DNA from: Stenotrophomonas maltophilia
GTDB taxonomy: Bacteria; Pseudomonadota; Gammaproteobacteria; Xanthomonadales; Xanthomonadaceae
DNA: 64,000 bases
Reading direction: 5' to 3'
NCBI RefSeq assembly: GCF_006970445.1
Contig: NZ_CP033877.1
Coordinates: forward strand, 2,674,750 to 2,738,749
Every line of letters starts with the position of its first letter. The stretch's first letter is position 1. This document shows, one piece after another, positions 34,175 through 45,539 of the stretch. The position numbers and the translations under genes are program-made. The notes under the pieces were generated by a model that saw only the letters and a list, made by a program, of their open reading frames with translations, was not told where the DNA came from and did not search any database.

Positions 34175-34789
34175 TCATGGCTTGGGGATATGCAGGGTCT
34201 TGCTGATCATCAGCGACCCGGACAGGGCGAACAACAGCACCATCGGGTGCAGCTGCCACGGGCCGATCTGCCACTGGCCGAACCAGATGTTCTGGCCGAT
34301 GGCATCGGTACCGGCGGCAATCGCCAGTACGATCACCAGCACCAGGCTGGTCGGGATCGGGGTGCCCTCGAAATACTTCACCTTGCCCTCGTCACCAGCG
34401 AGCGCCTCGGCAGTGACGTTGTAGCGTGCCAGGCGGCTGACACCGCAGCAGACGAAATAGCTCAGCACCAGCCAGTCCCAGCCGCCCTGCATACCGCACG
34501 CATAAGCCAGTGCCGCCGGCGCCACACCGAAGGAGATCACGTCGGACAGCGAGTCCAGCTCGCGGCCCAGGGTGGAGCTGGACTTGCGCCAGCGCGCGAT
34601 GCGCCCGTCGAGCGCGTCGAAGATGAAGGCCAGCGGGATCAGCGCCATGCCGAACAGCAGGTAGCCGCGCTCGCCGTCCTGCAGGAAGCGCATCGCGGCA
34701 AACACCGCACCGGTGCCGCAGAAAGCATTGGCCAGGGTGAACCAGTCGGCCAGCTGGAATTCGCGCAGCATCGAGAAGTGACGTTTCAT
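34175..34789 (-). CDS. pssA: CDP-diacylglycerol-serine O-phosphatidyltransferase-like enzyme
   Basis: 204-residue membrane enzyme of phospholipid synthesis. It has the full CDP-alcohol phosphatidyltransferase signature DALDGRIAR-x8-GRELDSLSD, and helices before and after. The wording LADWFTLANAFCGTGAVFAA and GVSRLARYNV is of the PssA type (serine as acceptor) rather than PgsA. It converts CDP-diacylglycerol and serine to phosphatidylserine. It lies 22 bases upstream of phaE on the same strand, so it may share a transcript with phaEC. Confidence 0.87.
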   Translation of the reverse strand: MKRHFSMLREFQLADWFTLANAFCGTGAVFAAMRFLQDGERGYLLFGMALIPLAFIFDALDGRIARWRKSSSTLGRELDSLSDVISFGVAPAALAYACGMQGGWDWLVLSYFVCCGVSRLARYNVTAEALAGDEGKVKYFEGTPIPTSLVLVIVLAIAAGTDAIGQNIWFGQWQIGPWQLHPMVLLFALSGSLMISKTLHIPKP

Positions 34790-34950
34790 GGAGTCTCACG
34801 GAGCATCAAGGCCCACAGGTTACCGCGAGCGCCGCCGCTGGCGACAGCGCTGGCAAGGCCCACCCTTCACCGCTCCCTCACCTGTCCTCACCGGCGGTGA
34901 ATTTTTCGCCACCCATCTTGACAGCCTAGGGGGGTGGCGCCTGTCGCGGC

Positions 34951-34996
34951 TTATCCACAAAGTTGCCCACGCGTAATCCACACCCCCTGTGGACAA
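34951..34996. promoter_or_regulatory. Cluster of DnaA-box-like sites
   Basis: TTATCCACA at 34951-34959 (perfect consensus), TAATCCACA at 34974-34982 and an inverted TTGTCCACA at 34988-34996, all within 46 bases of the pssA-methyltransferase gap. The rest of 34790-35136 shows no gene. It may be a DnaA-responsive control region or titration site. Confidence 0.5.
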
Positions 34997-35136
34997 CCAG
35001 ATCTCACCGACTGCGACGGTGGACATTTCCTCATCACCCTGCAGCGGGGTTTCCCTACTTCCCAAGCCGCGGGGTCGGCGCTATGGTCACCGGCGGGCCC
35101 GCCGCCGCCACGTCCGAATCCTACCGACGGACGACG

Positions 35137-35787
35137 ATGACGATGCTGGATGCCTCCTCCCTGGCCGCGCAGCTGCGGCAGCCCCACGGCGACGCCGCAT
35201 TGGCGGTGGCCGACTCGATGAACCGCAGCAACAGCGCGCTCAACCGGGCGGCGATCGGCCTGCTGGCGGTATCGGCAGGCGAACGCATCCTCGAGATCGG
35301 TCCCGGCAACGCCGCCTTCGCACCTGAGCTTCTGCGGGCGGTTGACAGCCAGTACCTCGGGATCGAGTGGTCGCTCACCATGGTCGAGGCCGGCAACCAG
35401 CGCCTGGCCGCCGCCGGGCTGGCCGACCGTGCCGCGATGCGCCACGGCGACGCCCACGCCCTGCCGATCAGCGATGCCTCGATGGATGCAGCGCTGGCGG
35501 TCAACACCCTGTACTTCTGGCCGAACCTGGCTCCGGTGCTGGACGAACTGGCGCGGGTACTGCGCCGGGGCGGCCGCCTGTGCCTGGCCTTTGGCGATGC
35601 CAGCTTCATGCGCAGCCTGCCATTTGCTGCCGACTTCCAACTGCATGAGCTGGACGCGGTGGAGCTGGCCCTGCGCGTGTCCGGCTTCCGCGTCTCGGCC
35701 TGGCGCAGCCACCGGGAAACCGCGACCGGCAATGATGGCCAGGCGCGCGAAAAACACTTCCACCTGCTGCTGGCACAGCGGTGCTGA
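35137..35787 (+). CDS. Class I SAM-dependent methyltransferase
   Basis: 216 residues. The SAM-binding loop is ILEIGPGNAAFAPELL, with a downstream acidic strand (YLGIEWSLTMVE), RHGDAHALPISDAS and the motif IV/VI region VLRRGGRLCLAFGD, all typical of the Methyltransf_11 (UbiE-like) group. The substrate is unknown. ATG 35137 is used; ATG 35143 is equally possible. It lies downstream of the DnaA-box cluster and just before the 162-bp repeat array. Confidence 0.85.
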   Translation: MTMLDASSLAAQLRQPHGDAALAVADSMNRSNSALNRAAIGLLAVSAGERILEIGPGNAAFAPELLRAVDSQYLGIEWSLTMVEAGNQRLAAAGLADRAAMRHGDAHALPISDASMDAALAVNTLYFWPNLAPVLDELARVLRRGGRLCLAFGDASFMRSLPFAADFQLHELDAVELALRVSGFRVSAWRSHRETATGNDGQAREKHFHLLLAQRC

Positions 35788-35791
35788 AGCG

Positions 35792-36356
35792 GTAGAGCCG
35801 GCCGCTGGCCGGCTGCCCCGGCTTCCGGATTGCCGGCAAGCGGCCGGCACTACCCAGCCCGCACCCGGCCGCCAGCGAGCAAAACAGAACACCTGCATCA
35901 CCAGCGGCCAGGCCCACCGTAGCCACCGCGCCGGATGCGATCCGACCCAGTGGTAGAGCCGGCCGTTGGCCGGCTACCCCGGCCATTCCGGATTGCCAGC
36001 CAGCGGCCGGCACTACCCAGCCTGCACCGGTCGCCAGCGAGCAAAACAGAACACCTGCATCACCAGCGGCCAGGCCCACCGTAGCCACCGCGCCGGATAC
36101 GATCCGACCCAGTGGTAGAGCCGGCCGCTGGCCGGCTACCCCGGCCATTCCGGATTGCCAGCCAGCGGCCGGCACTACCCAGCCTGCGCCCGGCGCCAGC
36201 GAGCGAAACACAACACCTGCATCACCAGCAGCCAGGCCCACCGTAGCCACCGCGCCGGATGCGATCCGACCCAGTGGTAGAGCCGGCCGCTGGCCGGCTA
36301 CCCCGGCCATTCCGGATTGCCGGCCAGCGGCCGGCACTACCCAGCCTGCGCCCGGC
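35792..36356. repeat. 162-bp tandem array carrying MATE gene 3' ends and SMAG pairs
   Basis: Three full units of exactly 162 bases (35871-36032, 36033-36194, 36195-36356) plus a partial leading one. Each unit contains a near-copy of the last codons of the adjacent MATE gene (the GCGAGC...ACACCTGCATCACCAGC stretch), a short linker with GCGCCGGAT, and two facing SMAG palindromes (GTAGAGCCGGCC...). Units differ at a few positions. No gene is present in the array. Confidence 0.88.
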
Positions 36357-37698
36357 GCCAGCGAGCGAAACACAACACCTGCATCACCAGCATCGCCAAC
36401 AACCCCAGCGGCCACGCCCACCACACGCCGGCCAGCCCATGCTGCACCCGCAGCCACATCGCCAGCGGCAGCTCCAGCAGCAATACCGCGCCCATACCCA
36501 GCAACGCTGGCAGCCATACCGTGCCGCTGCCGCGCATCACCCCGACCAGCACCGCGCTGATACCCATCGCCAGCACGCCCCACACCACGGTGCGCAACTG
36601 CAACGCGGCCAGTTCGCGCACGCCGGTCGCCGCCAGGATCAACCCGGTCAGCCAGGGCGCCAGCGCCACAACCAGCAGCACCACCCCGCTCAGCATCGCC
36701 AGTCCAAGCAGCACGCCGGTGCGTGCGATGGCCGGCAGCCGTGCCGTACGCCCCGCGCCCATCGCATGCGCTGCGAGGATGGTGGCGGTGATCCCCAGGG
36801 ACATCGCCGGCAGCTGCACCCAGCTCATCAACTGGTTGACCGCACCGTAGGCGGCCGTGGCCGTGCAGCCATAGCGGTTGATCCAGCCCAGCAATACGAT
36901 TTCGGCAATGGCCAGGCTGAGCATCTGCAGCGAAGACGGTACGCCGATGCGCAGCATCGCGCGGATGAGCGCGCCATCGAAACGAATGGCACGCAGCAGC
37001 TCACGTCCCGGTGCCAGGGGATGAGCTACCCGATGCCAGCGCCACAGCAACCAGCCCAAGGCCAACAGCGAGGCGAACGCCGCCGATACGGCCGCACTGG
37101 CCGAGCCCATCCGCGGCAGGCCGCGCCAGCCCAAGATCAGCAGCGGCGTGCACATCAGGCCGACCACCGTGGCCAGCAGCAGCGCATGCAGCGGCGTCTT
37201 CGCGTCCCCCACTGCGCGGCTCACGGCGGTGGCCAGCCACAACAGGAAGAACACCGGAGCCGCCAGCAGCAGGACGCGCGCATAGACAATGGACTCACTG
37301 AGGACCGGCGCCGGCGTGCCCAGCGCCGACAGCAGCTGTGGTGCGAAACCGCCGCCCACTGCCATCACCAGCGCTGACAACAGCAGGATCAGTGCCACCG
37401 CACTGCCGGCCACCGCGCGCGCCTGATGCGGCCGGCCCGCACCCCAGGCCTGGCCGATCAGCACCATCGCGCCCGTCGCCAGGCCCATCACCAATGCCAG
37501 CAACAGGAAGAAGACCGGGAAGAACGCCGCGGCGGCGGCCACCGCCTGCGTCCCCAGCAGATGGCCCAGGTAGATGTTGTCCAGCGTGCCTGCGGCCAGT
37601 TGCAGCGCATTGGTCAGCAGCATCGGCAGCAGCAGGGCCAGATAGGTGCGCCAGAGGGGCGGCGCGACCGGGGGGATGGGATGTGCAGGGATGTCCAT
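36337..37698 (-). CDS. MATE-family multidrug exporter
   Basis: 453 residues from ATG 37698. Twelve hydrophobic helices in two related halves, cation-driven drug efflux at the inner membrane. Family wording: LLLTNALQLAAGTLDNIYLG, GLATGAMVLIGQAWGAGRP, and in the second half GITATILAAHAMGAGRTARLP and MGISAVLVGVMRGSG. The last codons and the following SMAG hairpins are amplified downstream as a 162-bp tandem repeat. A longer frame to 37755 exists but adds no signal. Confidence 0.88.
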   Translation of the reverse strand: MDIPAHPIPPVAPPLWRTYLALLLPMLLTNALQLAAGTLDNIYLGHLLGTQAVAAAAAFFPVFFLLLALVMGLATGAMVLIGQAWGAGRPHQARAVAGSAVALILLLSALVMAVGGGFAPQLLSALGTPAPVLSESIVYARVLLLAAPVFFLLWLATAVSRAVGDAKTPLHALLLATVVGLMCTPLLILGWRGLPRMGSASAAVSAAFASLLALGWLLWRWHRVAHPLAPGRELLRAIRFDGALIRAMLRIGVPSSLQMLSLAIAEIVLLGWINRYGCTATAAYGAVNQLMSWVQLPAMSLGITATILAAHAMGAGRTARLPAIARTGVLLGLAMLSGVVLLVVALAPWLTGLILAATGVRELAALQLRTVVWGVLAMGISAVLVGVMRGSGTVWLPALLGMGAVLLLELPLAMWLRVQHGLAGVWWAWPLGLLAMLVMQVLCFARWRRAQAG

Positions 37699-37815
37699 GG
37701 GATTCTCTGGGCAAGGCGCTGCCCTGCCCGGCGTTTCCGCCAGCAAAGCAAGCACAGGGGAGCGGGCCGTGGCCCGCGATCAGGTGGCGCCGCCGCTCAA
37801 CGACGGCGCGATGGC

Positions 37816-38433
37816 TCAGCCGTCGGCGCTCTCGAATGCCAGGCGCAGGGCGTGGTCACGCACATCCCCGGGCCAGGAATGCAGCACCACTTCCAGGCCC
37901 ACGCGGTCATGCGCGAACAGCACGCGGATGGCCTCCTCGAAGCCCGGCAGGTCACCGGCGATGGTCTGCAGGAAGTGATACGCGCGCTCGCTGTCACGGC
38001 GCTGCCGTTCCTTGTCTGCACCAGCCCGGCTGGCCGCCTCCACCAGCTTGCGCAGCACCACCGAGGCCCCGCCAGGCTGCTCGGCCAGCCACGCCCAGTG
38101 GCGCGGCAGCAGGGTCACTTCGCGGGCGACCACGCCCAGCTTGGGGCGGCCGCGGCCACGCGGGGTAGCGGGCGCATCTTCGGCAGTAACGTCGGCATCC
38201 GCCTCCACGGCAGCGGGAAACGCTTCGATGACCCGCGCCAGCAGTTCTGCGTCACTGCCGCGCGTATCGAAATCACGGGTGCGGCCGGTGGCGTTGTCGA
38301 ACACCAGCAAGGGTCCGGCAGCGTTGTCGGCGCGCAGCTGCTTGAGGGCCAGCGCGGCCACTTCCGGGGTACCGGAAGCGACCAGGCGATGGCCGTCGAA
38401 ACAACTGAAGGGAGGGAGTCGGGACGCAGGCAT
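37816..38433 (-). CDS. DUF2239 family protein
   Basis: 205 residues. The opening FSCFDGHRLVASGTPEVAALALK, the Arg/Gly/Pro hinge (TPRGRGRPKLGVVAREVTLLPRHW) and SERAYHFLQTIAGDLPGFEEAIR are the hallmark of DUF2239, a family of unknown role; the hinge resembles an AT-hook (RGRPK). ATG 38433 fits family N-termini; a TTG at 38460 is the only longer start. Two copies of a CCGGG-centred palindrome lie directly upstream. Confidence 0.82.
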   Translation of the reverse strand: MPASRLPPFSCFDGHRLVASGTPEVAALALKQLRADNAAGPLLVFDNATGRTRDFDTRGSDAELLARVIEAFPAAVEADADVTAEDAPATPRGRGRPKLGVVAREVTLLPRHWAWLAEQPGGASVVLRKLVEAASRAGADKERQRRDSERAYHFLQTIAGDLPGFEEAIRVLFAHDRVGLEVVLHSWPGDVRDHALRLAFESADG

Positions 38434-38458
38434 GGCAATGGCATCAGAGGCGATGCGC

Positions 38459-38510
38459 AAATATTGCCCGGGTAATTTCTTCGAGTCAATATTGTCCGGG
38501 TATTAATTTG
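38459..38510. promoter_or_regulatory. Paired operator-like motif upstream of DUF2239 gene
   Basis: AATATTGCCCGGGTAATTT (38459-38477) and AATATTGTCCGGGTATTAAT (38488-38507) are direct repeats 29 bases apart. Each is built on the imperfect palindrome ATTGCCCGGGTAAT, in an AT-rich stretch just ahead of the start codon. This looks like a two-site operator of an unidentified regulator. Confidence 0.5.
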
Positions 38511-38557
38511 CCAGAAGAGCCTGCCAACCAAGGTTGGCACTCACCCGATTCGTCGGG

Positions 38558-39046
38558 TCACAGCCGGCTGTAGGACCAGCTGACCATGCGGCCGTCCTTG
38601 TACGGCATGACGCCGTGGAACGGGCGCGGGTCGGCGTCGAACACCAGGGGCAGGAAATTGCGGTCGCCTTCCCACATCGGCAGCGTGTCCAGCTTGTCCA
38701 GGTCGACCCACTCCAGCGTGCCTTCGTGGTTGCCACCGTGCGGGGTGCCTTCGAAGGCGTCGATGACGAACACGAAGCCCAGCCAGTCTTCGCCGTGCTT
38801 GCCGAAACCCGGCCAGCTGAGGGTGCCGCGCAGGCGCATGCCGGTGCAGTCGATGCCGGCTTCCTCGGCGATTTCACGACGCATGCTGGCCGCTACATCT
38901 TCGTCCGCTTCGATCTTGCCGCCCAGCCCGTTGTACTTGCCCAGATGGTGGTCACCCGGACGGGTGTTGCGGTGGATCATCAGCACCTGGCGACGATCGG
39001 GCGACAGCACGTAGCCCAAGGTGGCGACGATCGGGGTGTACGGCAT
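38558..39046 (-). CDS. Nudix hydrolase, MutT-like (8-oxo-dGTP diphosphatase type)
   Basis: 162 residues. Complete Nudix box GGKIEADEDVAASMRREIAEEAGI (read as G-x5-E-x7-REUxEExGU), preceded by HHLGKYNGLGGK, as in the MTH1/MutT1 subgroup; the tail HGVMPYKDGRMVSWSYSR is also typical of that subgroup. Expected role: cleaning oxidised purine nucleotides. It starts 42 bases downstream of the DUF1249 gene, so co-transcription is likely. Confidence 0.88.
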   Translation of the reverse strand: MPYTPIVATLGYVLSPDRRQVLMIHRNTRPGDHHLGKYNGLGGKIEADEDVAASMRREIAEEAGIDCTGMRLRGTLSWPGFGKHGEDWLGFVFVIDAFEGTPHGGNHEGTLEWVDLDKLDTLPMWEGDRNFLPLVFDADPRPFHGVMPYKDGRMVSWSYSRL

Positions 39047-39088
39047 GGGGCAGCATCCAGCGGCGGGTCAGCCATGGATTATGGCCGA

Positions 39089-39598
39089 TCAGCGCACCAG
39101 CGACAGGCGGCGCTCAGCGGGTGTGCCTGCACCGTCGGGATCGCGGCGCAGGGTGGCCACACCGTGACCGCGCTCGGCCAGGTATTCCAGCCACTTGCCG
39201 AGGAATGTGTTCATCCGCATGCGGTGGCTGATCAGCTCCGCCGGCGGCGGGTACAGGCCCATCGTGTCCTGCCAGCGGCGGCCGACGTAGCAATGGGTAG
39301 TCTCGGCCTGGCGCGCGTCACGGTAAAGGCGCACATAGGCCGAAGGATCCGGCTCGCCGGTGACCGGATCGGCCAGGTCGTAGGTCAGGCGCAGTTCCAC
39401 CGTGTAGCGGTGGCACTCGATCACGTCCAGGCGGACATCCAGGCCGTCGCCGATCGAGGAAATGTAGCTGCCCGCCACCAGTCCAGCCGGCTCGAACAGG
39501 CGCACCAGGTGGCGGTAATTTTCCGCGTACAGGCCCATGAGCCAGCTCAGCCGGCTCAGGCGGGGAATGCGTTCGGTGCGGGGCGAGGCTTGGGCCAT
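39089..39598 (-). CDS. DUF1249 family protein (YqiB-like)
   Basis: 169 residues. Family wording: [48 protein letters not shown] and [17 protein letters not shown], then the motif around [22 protein letters not shown]. Cytoplasmic, unknown role. In gamma-proteobacteria this family sits beside nudix and cpdA genes, and here a nudix gene follows directly. Confidence 0.87.
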   Translation of the reverse strand: MAQASPRTERIPRLSRLSWLMGLYAENYRHLVRLFEPAGLVAGSYISSIGDGLDVRLDVIECHRYTVELRLTYDLADPVTGEPDPSAYVRLYRDARQAETTHCYVGRRWQDTMGLYPPPAELISHRMRMNTFLGKWLEYLAERGHGVATLRRDPDGAGTPAERRLSLVR

Positions 39599-39659
39599 GG
39601 GTCGATCCTACACGTTGGTGCTTCAACGTGGGGGCGGGCACGTGCAAGCCAACCCCTGG

Positions 39660-39736
39660 GTAGTGCCGGCCGCTGGCCGGCAGCCCTGCATCGCGGCCGG
39701 GGGTTCATCGGCCAGCCGGCCAGCGGCCGGCTCTAC
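39660..39736. repeat. Facing pair of SMAG palindromes
   Basis: GTAGTGCCGGCC...GGCCGGCA (39660-39682) and its inverted partner ending CTCTAC (39714-39736), between ppsR and the DUF1249 gene. Confidence 0.85.
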
Positions 39737-39746
39737 CAGACGAGGA

Positions 39747-40568
39747 TCAATACAGCTCGCGCTGCAGCCCCAGTGTGGCCAGCACCTTGCTGGAAATCTC
39801 CTCGATCGAGGTATGGGTGGTGCTCAGCGTCGGGATCCGCTCCATCTGGAACATCACCTCGGCCGCAGCCACCTCGCGCTTGCAGGTGTCCAGGTTGGCG
39901 TAGCGCGAGTTCGGGCGGCGCTCCTGGCGGATCTGCTGCAGGCGATCCGGGTCGATGGTCAGGCCGAACAGCTTGCGCCGGTAGTTGCGCAGGCGCGGCG
40001 GCAGGCGGTCGCTTTCCAGGTCTTCATCGGTCAGCGGGTAGTTGGCCGCGCGCACCCCGTAATGCAGGGCCAGGTAGATGCAGGTGGGCGTCTTGCCGGC
40101 GCGCGACACCGCCACCAGGATCACGTCGGCATCGTCGTAGTTCACCGCAATCCCATCGTCATGGGTCAGGGCGAAGTTCATCGCGTTGATGCGGCGGTGG
40201 TAGGTGTCGAAATCAACCATGCCGTGGGCCTGGCCGACCCGGGCCAGGCGCGGGCTGGCCAGTTCACGCTCCAGCGGCTCGATGAACGGTGCGAACACAT
40301 CCAGCATCAGCGCGCCGCTGTCGGCCAGGATCAGGCTCAGGCTCTGGTCCACGCAGGAGTTCACCACGATCGGCCGGACCTGGTACCGCTCCCCCGCCGC
40401 CTGGATCCGGGCACAGGCTTCACGCGCTTTTTCGGGGTCGTCAACAAACGACATGCGGTCGGTAATGAAGCTGAACCCGGAGAACTGGGTGAGCAGGCTA
40501 TGCCCAATGGTTTCAGCGGTGATACCGGTTCCATCGGAAACGTAGAACACCGGACGGATGGTCGACAT
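39747..40568 (-). CDS. ppsR: PEP synthase regulatory protein (kinase/pyrophosphorylase)
   Basis: 273 residues, DUF299 family. This bifunctional enzyme inactivates PEP synthase by ADP-dependent phosphorylation and reactivates it by phosphate-dependent pyrophosphorolysis. Visible motifs: the N-terminal [20 protein letters not shown] and the P-loop [16 protein letters not shown]. It is divergent from ppsA with 144 bases between start codons, which supports the assignment. Confidence 0.95.
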   Translation of the reverse strand: MSTIRPVFYVSDGTGITAETIGHSLLTQFSGFSFITDRMSFVDDPEKAREACARIQAAGERYQVRPIVVNSCVDQSLSLILADSGALMLDVFAPFIEPLERELASPRLARVGQAHGMVDFDTYHRRINAMNFALTHDDGIAVNYDDADVILVAVSRAGKTPTCIYLALHYGVRAANYPLTDEDLESDRLPPRLRNYRRKLFGLTIDPDRLQQIRQERRPNSRYANLDTCKREVAAAEVMFQMERIPTLSTTHTSIEEISSKVLATLGLQRELY

Positions 40569-40712
40569 GCGCGCTTTTACCCCCTACGAAGCCTAAAAGG
40601 GCCGCCAACACAAGCTTGTGCCGACAGCGGTCTGCCCGGCATCATATCGGCTTCTTCCTACGGACGCGGCCACTCAGCCCGCCTCGGGCGATGGCCAAAC
40701 GGAGCATCGCGC

Positions 40713-43091
<2,379 letters not shown>

Positions 43092-43148
43092 TGCCGTGAT
43101 GGGCTGACGTCGCTTTCATCGACGTCCGCCCATACTGCTGCTGCACGC

Positions 43149-43170
43149 AAGCCCCGCCTCTGCGGGGCTT
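43149..43170 (+). terminator. Intrinsic terminator of ppsA
   Basis: Stem AAGCCCCGC/GCGGGGCTT followed by a T-containing stretch (GCTGTTTCT), 57 bases after the ppsA stop. Confidence 0.75.
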
Positions 43171-43239
43171 GCTGTTTCTGGCGTCCGTGAACGCCACGCG
43201 CACCTCGCGCCTGTCCCGCAGCAGCAAAGGAACTCCCGC

Positions 43240-44133
43240 ATGATCGCCGTCGCACCACCCTCGCCCGCCGCAACCCCCTGGTTCCACTCGCTCGACTGGG
43301 AACGCCTGCTGGAAACCTACGGTGTACCGTTGCTGGCCGCCATCGTGGTGCTGCTGGTCGGCATGTGGGTGGCACGACGCCTGTCCAACGCAATGCCGCG
43401 CGCCACCGCGCGCATGGGCGTGGACCCGATGCTCGGCAGCTTCCTGCGCAATGTGGTGTATGCCGCGTCGCTTGTGATCGTAGTGGTGCTGGCGATCGGC
43501 ACGCTGGGCGTGCAGATCACCCCGCTGCTGGCCGTGCTCGGCACCGCCGGCCTCGCGGTTGGTCTGGCATTGAAGGATTCGCTGTCCAACATCGCCTCGG
43601 GCGTGATGCTGGTGACACTGCGCCCATTCCGTGTCGGCGACGTGGTGACCATCGCCGGACAGACCGGCACCGTGCGCGAAGTGCGCATCTTCCAGACCGT
43701 GCTTACCGGTGCCGACAACCAGCACACCACCATTCCGAACACGCTGATCACCGCCGCGCCGATCATCAACCTGACCGCCGAACCGACGCGCCGCGTCGAA
43801 CTGGTGATCGGCATCGGCTACGAGGACAACATCCAGCTGGCACGCGACACCGCGTTGGCGCTGATGAAGGCCGACCCGCGCGTGCTGCAGACACCGGCAC
43901 CGGATGTGGTGGTGTACGAGCTGGGTGCGCATGCAATCAACCTGGGCATCCGCTGTTACGTGAAGTCGGCCGACTGGTTCGGTACCAAGGTCACGCTGCT
44001 GGAACAGCTGAAGCTGGGCTATGACAAGGCTGGCATCAACATCCCGTACCCGCAGCAGGACATGCATCTGTACCTGCACGGCAAGGATGGCGGTGTGGTC
44101 GAGGCTGATGCGCTGGTACGCGACACGCCCTGA
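43240..44133 (+). CDS. Small-conductance mechanosensitive channel (MscS family)
   Basis: 297 residues, the compact MscS size. Three N-terminal helices; the pore helix reads LAVLGTAGLAVGLALKDSLSNIASGVML, followed by the beta domain FRVGDVVTIAGQTGTVREV and TIPNTLI. It releases solutes on hypo-osmotic shock. ATG 43240 lies 10 bases after AAAGGAA. Monocistronic, after the ppsA terminator. Confidence 0.92.
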   Translation: MIAVAPPSPAATPWFHSLDWERLLETYGVPLLAAIVVLLVGMWVARRLSNAMPRATARMGVDPMLGSFLRNVVYAASLVIVVVLAIGTLGVQITPLLAVLGTAGLAVGLALKDSLSNIASGVMLVTLRPFRVGDVVTIAGQTGTVREVRIFQTVLTGADNQHTTIPNTLITAAPIINLTAEPTRRVELVIGIGYEDNIQLARDTALALMKADPRVLQTPAPDVVVYELGAHAINLGIRCYVKSADWFGTKVTLLEQLKLGYDKAGINIPYPQQDMHLYLHGKDGGVVEADALVRDTP

Positions 44134-44149
44134 TCCCAAACAGAAATAC

Positions 44150-44255
44150 CGGCCAGCGGCCGGCACTCCCCTGCCCCGCGCACCCTGGTAGTGCCGGCCG
44201 CTGGCCGGCACCCACCCCATCTCCATACACCGGTAGTGCCGGCCGCTGGCCGGCA
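44150..44255. repeat. Three SMAG palindromes
   Basis: An inverted GCCGGCCAGCGGCCGGC core near 44150-44167, and GTAGTGCCGGCC...GGCCGGCA at 44188-44210 and 44233-44255, between convergent mscS and the Old Yellow Enzyme gene. Confidence 0.85.
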
Positions 44256-44265
44256 GCCTCCAGGA

Positions 44266-45381
44266 TCAGGCCGCGACGCTCTCTTCCAGCGTCGGGTAAT
44301 CGGTGAAGCCAAGCGCACCACCGCCGAAGAACGTCGCACGGTCCGGCGGATTCAGTTCCGCACCCAAGCGCAGACGCTCCGGCAGGTCCGGATTGGCGAT
44401 GAACGGGCGACCGAAGCCGACCAGGTCAGCCCAGCCTTCGGCCAGTGCCTGCTCGGCGCGCTCGGCGGTGTACTTGCCGGCGTAGATCAGCGTGCCCGGG
44501 TAGACCATGCGCAGTGCCTGCTTGAACGCCACCGGCATCAGCGGCGCTTCGTCCCAGTCGGCTTCGACGATGTGCAGGTAGCCCACGTCCAGCTCGGCCA
44601 TCAGATGCGCAGCGGCCAGGTAGGTTGCCTGCGGCGTATCGTCCACCGCGCCCTGCTGCACGGTCAGCGGCGCCAGGCGCACGCCGACACGATCCGCACC
44701 GGCCACTTCAACCATCGCCTGCACCACTTCACGCAGGAAGCGCAGACGGTTCTGCAGCGAGCCGCCGTAGCGGTCGGTACGCAGGTTCGCCTGCGAATCG
44801 ATGAACTGGTTGATCAGGTAGCCATTGGCGGCGTGCAGCTCGACACCATCGAAACCGGCGGCCAGCGCATTGCGGGTGGCCTGTGCATAGTCGGCGATGA
44901 TGCCTGGAATCTCGTCCTCGCGCAGCGCGCGCGGCATCGAATGCTGGATCATTTCGCCCATGCCGGTTTCCGGACCGGCACCGGTCGGATCGACGAACAC
45001 CTTCACGCCTTCAGCCAGCAGGGCCGACGACGATACCGGTGCGCCACCTTCCGGCTGCAGCGCCACGTGCGAAACGCGGCCCACATGCCACAACTGGGCG
45101 TAGATGCGGCCACCGGCGGCGTGCACCGCATCGGTCACCTGGCGCCAGCCCTGCACCTGCTCGGCACTGTGGATGCCCGGGGTCCAGGCATAGCCCTGGC
45201 CCTGCTGGCTGATCTGGGTACCTTCGCTGACGATCAGGCCAGCGCTGGCGCGCTGGGCATAGTAGGCGGCCATTTCCGCGGTGGCGACATTGCCGTCGGC
45301 GGCACGCGAGCGGGTCATCGGCGGCATGACGATGCGGTTGGGCAGGGTCAGCGCGCCCAGGCGGTGGGGGGTGAACATCAT
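44266..45381 (-). CDS. Old Yellow Enzyme family alkene reductase (NemA-like)
   Basis: 371 residues. FMN-dependent NAD(P)H oxidoreductase reducing activated alkenes or N-ethylmaleimide-like electrophiles. Motifs: LPNRIVMPPMTRSRA, AQLWHVGRVSH, the catalytic HAANGYLINQF with the His-Asn pair, DRYGGSLQNR and the phosphate-binding FGRPFIANPDLPERL. ATG 45381 or the next ATG 45378 can start it. Monocistronic as seen. Confidence 0.92.
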   Translation of the reverse strand: MMFTPHRLGALTLPNRIVMPPMTRSRAADGNVATAEMAAYYAQRASAGLIVSEGTQISQQGQGYAWTPGIHSAEQVQGWRQVTDAVHAAGGRIYAQLWHVGRVSHVALQPEGGAPVSSSALLAEGVKVFVDPTGAGPETGMGEMIQHSMPRALREDEIPGIIADYAQATRNALAAGFDGVELHAANGYLINQFIDSQANLRTDRYGGSLQNRLRFLREVVQAMVEVAGADRVGVRLAPLTVQQGAVDDTPQATYLAAAHLMAELDVGYLHIVEADWDEAPLMPVAFKQALRMVYPGTLIYAGKYTAERAEQALAEGWADLVGFGRPFIANPDLPERLRLGAELNPPDRATFFGGGALGFTDYPTLEESVAA

Positions 45382-45493
45382 GGCGGCAATCTCTTGCGGG
45401 GGGAGTGCCGCAAAGAATGGGGATACCGCCCGCTGCGCAACAGGCACGCGCTGGCAAAACAATTGTTCCCTCAAGGCAAGGATGGCCGGCCGG

Positions 45494-45531
45494 GGGGCAG
45501 AGCCCTTTGCACGGCAAAGGGGTCCGATCCC
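45494..45531. repeat. Covarying 38-bp hairpin, copy 1
   Basis: GGGGCAGAGCCCTTTGC... folds with inner stem CCTTTGC/GCAAAGG. It starts 8 bases after the ecsC stop codon on the minus strand and matches copy 2 at 46467 in layout and unpaired bases (CAGAGC, TCCGA). Confidence 0.75.
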
Positions 45532-45539
45532 AACACCGG

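Noticed and set aside
34951..34996. Replication origin
   Set aside because: Only three boxes, no AT-rich unwinding region, and none of the genes that flank oriC.
35792..36356. CRISPR-like array
   Set aside because: Units are contiguous 162-base tandem copies with no variable spacers, and they contain gene 3' ends and SMAGs.
35606..36583. 325-codon repetitive Gly/Ala/Val frame
   Set aside because: It simply translates the 162-bp tandem repeat; the peptide repeat is a by-product.
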